From assembly GCF_001816125.1 (NCBI RefSeq), contig NZ_MDZA01000221.1, forward strand, positions 1 through 43,401: 43,401 nt of DNA, written 5' to 3'. Below, one piece after another: positions 41,308-43,401 of the stretch (within the stretch, counting starts at the first letter, position 1; each line of letters starts with the position of its first letter). The DNA comes from Hymenobacter coccineus (GTDB lineage: Bacteria; Bacteroidota; Bacteroidia; Cytophagales; Hymenobacteraceae). The notes below the pieces were generated by a model that was not told the DNA's origin, ran no database searches, and saw nothing but the letters and a program-made list of their open reading frames with translations. The translations under genes and the position numbers were made by a program.

Positions 41308-42471
41308 CTAACTGGGTGGCAGGCCGCCCAATGGCGGCAGAGACTCTACAGCCGGGGGCCGGGCCCGCGGGGGCCCCGGGTAATAGAGCAGGGCCGGGCG
41401 CAGGCTGTCGGGCAGCAGCAGGCGGGCGCGGTTGCCCACCTTCCACACCTTGAAGGTCCAGTGCGCGTTGCCGGGGTTTTCGGCCACCAGCAGGCGGTAC
41501 TGGGCCAGGGCGGCGGGCAACTGGTTGTGCGCTTCGAGGGCTTCAGCCAGCAGGGCGCGGGCTTCGGGCAGGCGCGGGTTGCGGCGCAGGGCGCGGGCCA
41601 GGTGCGGAATGATGGTGGCCGGGCGCTGGCCCAAGGCTCCGGCGGCCAGCGCCAGCCGGTAATCGGCCCGGTACTGCGTGGTGTCGAGCACGAGGGCGCG
41701 GCGGTAGTACCAGGCGGCGCTATCTGCCACGCCTTTTAGCTCCAGCTGGCGGCCGTAGTCGTAGTGCAGGGCCCCGGAGGCGGTATCAAGGCGCAGGCCG
41801 CGGGTGGCGTAGCGCACGGCCTGCTCGGGGTTGCGCTGGGCGTTGTAGAGGAAAGCCAGCTGGTGCAAAATCTCGGGCTGGCGCGGCTCGCGGGCCAGCG
41901 CCGCCCGCAGGTAATCGAGGGCCTGGGCCGTATCGGCCGACGCGGCGTAGGCCAGCCCTTTGTAGAAGAGCGCCGCCGGCTGGTCGGGGTCGAGGCGCAG
42001 GGCCCGGTCGAGGTTGTCGAGGGCGGCGGGGTAGTCGTGGGCGGCCAGGTGAGTTTCGCCCACCAGCAGTGGCAGCTCGGGCCCCGTGAAGCCGTTGTCG
42101 GCGGCCAGGCGGGCGGCGGCCAGGGCTTCGGGCAGGCGGCCCAGCATGCGCAGGGCGCGGGCTTGCAGGAAGTACAGGGGCCCCTCGTTGTCGCCATCGC
42201 CCAGGTCGAGGGCAGTGGCGGCGTCGCGCAGGGCGGCCGTAGGCTGGCCGGCGGCCAGGCGCAAGGCGGCCCTGCGCGAGAGCAAGGCCACGTTGCCGGG
42301 CTGCTGGCGCAGGGCCCCGTTCAGCTCGTCGGCCTGCACGCGGGGCCCGCTCTGCACGGTGGCCAGGTCCACGAGGGTATCGGGCCGCTCGGCGGGAGCC
42401 GATTGGCAGCCCGGCAGCCCCAAGGCCACGGCTAGCAACCCGGCAAGCAATAGAATCGGCGCGCAACGCAT
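41308..42471 (-). CDS. TPR-repeat lipoprotein
   Basis: A 387-aa protein with a lipoprotein signal: ILLLAGLLAVALGLPGC, the lipobox LPGC giving Cys near residue 22. About eight tetratricopeptide repeats follow, for example ALDNLDRALRLDPDQPAALF and ALDYLRAALAREPRQPEILH. The C-terminus is Pro-rich. It is probably anchored to the inner or outer membrane and serves as a protein-interaction scaffold. ATG 42471 places the lipobox correctly. It follows the next TPR gene by 26 bp on the same strand, so the two form a unit. No specific role is recognisable. Confidence 0.82.
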   Translation of the reverse strand: MRCAPILLLAGLLAVALGLPGCQSAPAERPDTLVDLATVQSGPRVQADELNGALRQQPGNVALLSRRAALRLAAGQPTAALRDAATALDLGDGDNEGPLYFLQARALRMLGRLPEALAAARLAADNGFTGPELPLLVGETHLAAHDYPAALDNLDRALRLDPDQPAALFYKGLAYAASADTAQALDYLRAALAREPRQPEILHQLAFLYNAQRNPEQAVRYATRGLRLDTASGALHYDYGRQLELKGVADSAAWYYRRALVLDTTQYRADYRLALAAGALGQRPATIIPHLARALRRNPRLPEARALLAEALEAHNQLPAALAQYRLLVAENPGNAHWTFKVWKVGNRARLLLPDSLRPALLYYPGPPRARPPAVESLPPLGGLPPS

Positions 42472-42497
42472 ACTCAAAAGTACGGCCCGCCGCGCCC

Positions 42498-43401
42498 TCA
42501 GGGCACCGGCACCGCGGGCGGGGCCCCGGCGGCGGCGGCGGCCCGCTGCCGAATCCGCTGCTGCCGCCGGGCCCCGCGGGTGGTGGCCCGCTGCAAAGGC
42601 TCCAGCAGTTGCTGGCACAGGCGGTTGATGGTCAAGTCTTCGCTGGTGAAGGTGGGCAGGCGCACAGCTTTTTGCAGCAGGGCCACGGCGCGGCGGCGGC
42701 GGCCCTGGTAGCGGTACATCCGGGCGAGGTCGTAGTAGAACGAAGCCCGCGTGGAATCCAGCCCGATGGCCGTTTCAAGGCTGCGCATGGCGTCGGCCAC
42801 GCTGCCGCCGGGCGGCACCCCGCCCAAGAGGATTTTGCTGTAAATGCGCTCCAGCACGTTGTAGTGGCCCACGCGGTACTGCCAGCGGCCCAGCAGCTGC
42901 CAGGCCTCGGGCAAGTCGGGGCGCTGGGCCACGGCCAGAAACACGTAGGAGCGCAGGTCGCGGAAAGCCACCAGGCGGTTTTCGGAGCGGTACAGCCCGG
43001 CCTGGCTGAACAGGGCCAGCGCGGCGGCGTAGTTGCTCTCGCCGCCCTCGGGGCGCAGGGCCAGGGCCCGATCGGCGTAGCGAGTGGCGGCGGTGAAGTA
43101 GGCCGCCTTGCGGGTCTCGTCGGTGTACCGGGCCCCTATTTTCACGCTCAGCACGGCCGCCTGCCACAGGGCCAGGTAGTGCGCCGGGCTGATTTTAAGC
43201 ACGTCCTGGTACACGGCCAGCGCTTCCGAATCCTTGTAGCGGTTAACGAGCCGCACGGCGTCGAACAGCTTCTGGCGCACAGCGGGCGGGTCGTCTTGCA
43301 CCGTGTCGGGCGGGGCAAAGGCAAGCGAATCTTCGGGCTGCTCGGTGGATGGGGCCCCAGGCTGCTCGGTGAGCGGGGCCCCGGGCACGGCCGGCACCTG
43401 G
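42498..43401 (-). CDS. TPR-repeat protein, 5' end beyond the window
   Basis: At least 300 aa, open to the right edge of the window; the start is not in view (a GTG at 43397 is unlikely to be it). A Pro/Glu-rich stretch (LTEQPGAPSTEQPEDSLAF) precedes helical repeats (YADRALALRPEGGESNYAAA; MRSLETAIGLDSTRASFYYD; RRAVALLQKAVRLPTF). The pattern recalls RMD-type TPR proteins, but no function is assigned. The C-terminus is basic and Ala/Arg-rich. Upstream partner of the TPR lipoprotein. Confidence 0.75.
   Translation of the reverse strand, partial: QVPAVPGAPLTEQPGAPSTEQPEDSLAFAPPDTVQDDPPAVRQKLFDAVRLVNRYKDSEALAVYQDVLKISPAHYLALWQAAVLSVKIGARYTDETRKAAYFTAATRYADRALALRPEGGESNYAAALALFSQAGLYRSENRLVAFRDLRSYVFLAVAQRPDLPEAWQLLGRWQYRVGHYNVLERIYSKILLGGVPPGGSVADAMRSLETAIGLDSTRASFYYDLARMYRYQGRRRRAVALLQKAVRLPTFTSEDLTINRLCQQLLEPLQRATTRGARRQQRIRQRAAAAAGAPPAVPVP

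Noticed and set aside
41163..41453. Plus-strand open frame of 96 codons between thrS and the TPR lipoprotein gene
   Set aside because: Overlaps the 3' end of the TPR gene, starts in non-coding repeats, and has no family-like segment.

Overview
The window reads as chromosomal DNA of a high-GC member of the Bacteroidota, most likely Hymenobacter or a close relative (Cytophagales). Evidence for this is a type IX secretion (T9SS) C-terminal sorting domain, a PID-CTERM/exosortase cassette, a short Bacteroidota-type primary sigma factor, a Bacteroidota histone H1-like protein, bacillithiol deacetylase, TAnnTTTG-type promoter boxes, and GGGGCCCC-rich intergenic DNA. No phage, IS element, CRISPR array or rRNA was seen.

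Layout. 1-3.5 kb: a gene tail, a HAD hydrolase divergent from a CAT-family O-acetyltransferase, then a fused osmoprotectant ABC permease/substrate-binding protein whose binding domain is circularly permuted. 3.8-10.1 kb: NADP isocitrate dehydrogenase, a flavin disulfide oxidoreductase, an MhqD-like esterase plus MhqO-like dioxygenase pair, and a FucP-type sugar transporter. 10.3-15.6 kb: surface region with a 1230-aa T9SS cargo holding two DUF4394 modules, then a compact PID-CTERM peptide - exosortase - partner membrane protein cassette. 15.7-22.6 kb: holA divergent from tyrS, a histone H1-like gene, an alpha-oxoamine synthase divergent from accC, and gpmA. 22.7-27.2 kb: an amidohydrolase, a secreted GH92 mannosidase with an extra N-terminal domain, and a decayed second copy of the amidohydrolase 3' end. 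27.3-28.3 kb: an AT-rich foreign-looking DUF2971 gene. 28.3-41 kb: mainly minus-strand core genes (bshB1, trxB-M23/LysM peptidase, rpoD, rpsO-pnp, LptF/G permease, START-like protein, tRNA-Met, thrS-infC-rpmI-rplT). 41.3-43.4 kb: two TPR genes, the last cut by the window edge.

Main points for a second look: (1) the circularly permuted OpuC-type binding domain; (2) 8-bp tandem repeats running directly into the start codons of three unrelated genes; (3) infC apparently starting at AUA behind a perfect AGGAGG; (4) the exosortase cassette next to a T9SS cargo; (5) the degenerate amidohydrolase duplicate bracketing GH92; (6) single-base frameshifts in tyrS, accC and the amidohydrolase, all in short C or G runs, which point to base-level assembly errors; (7) a different near-perfect inverted repeat in several gene junctions.
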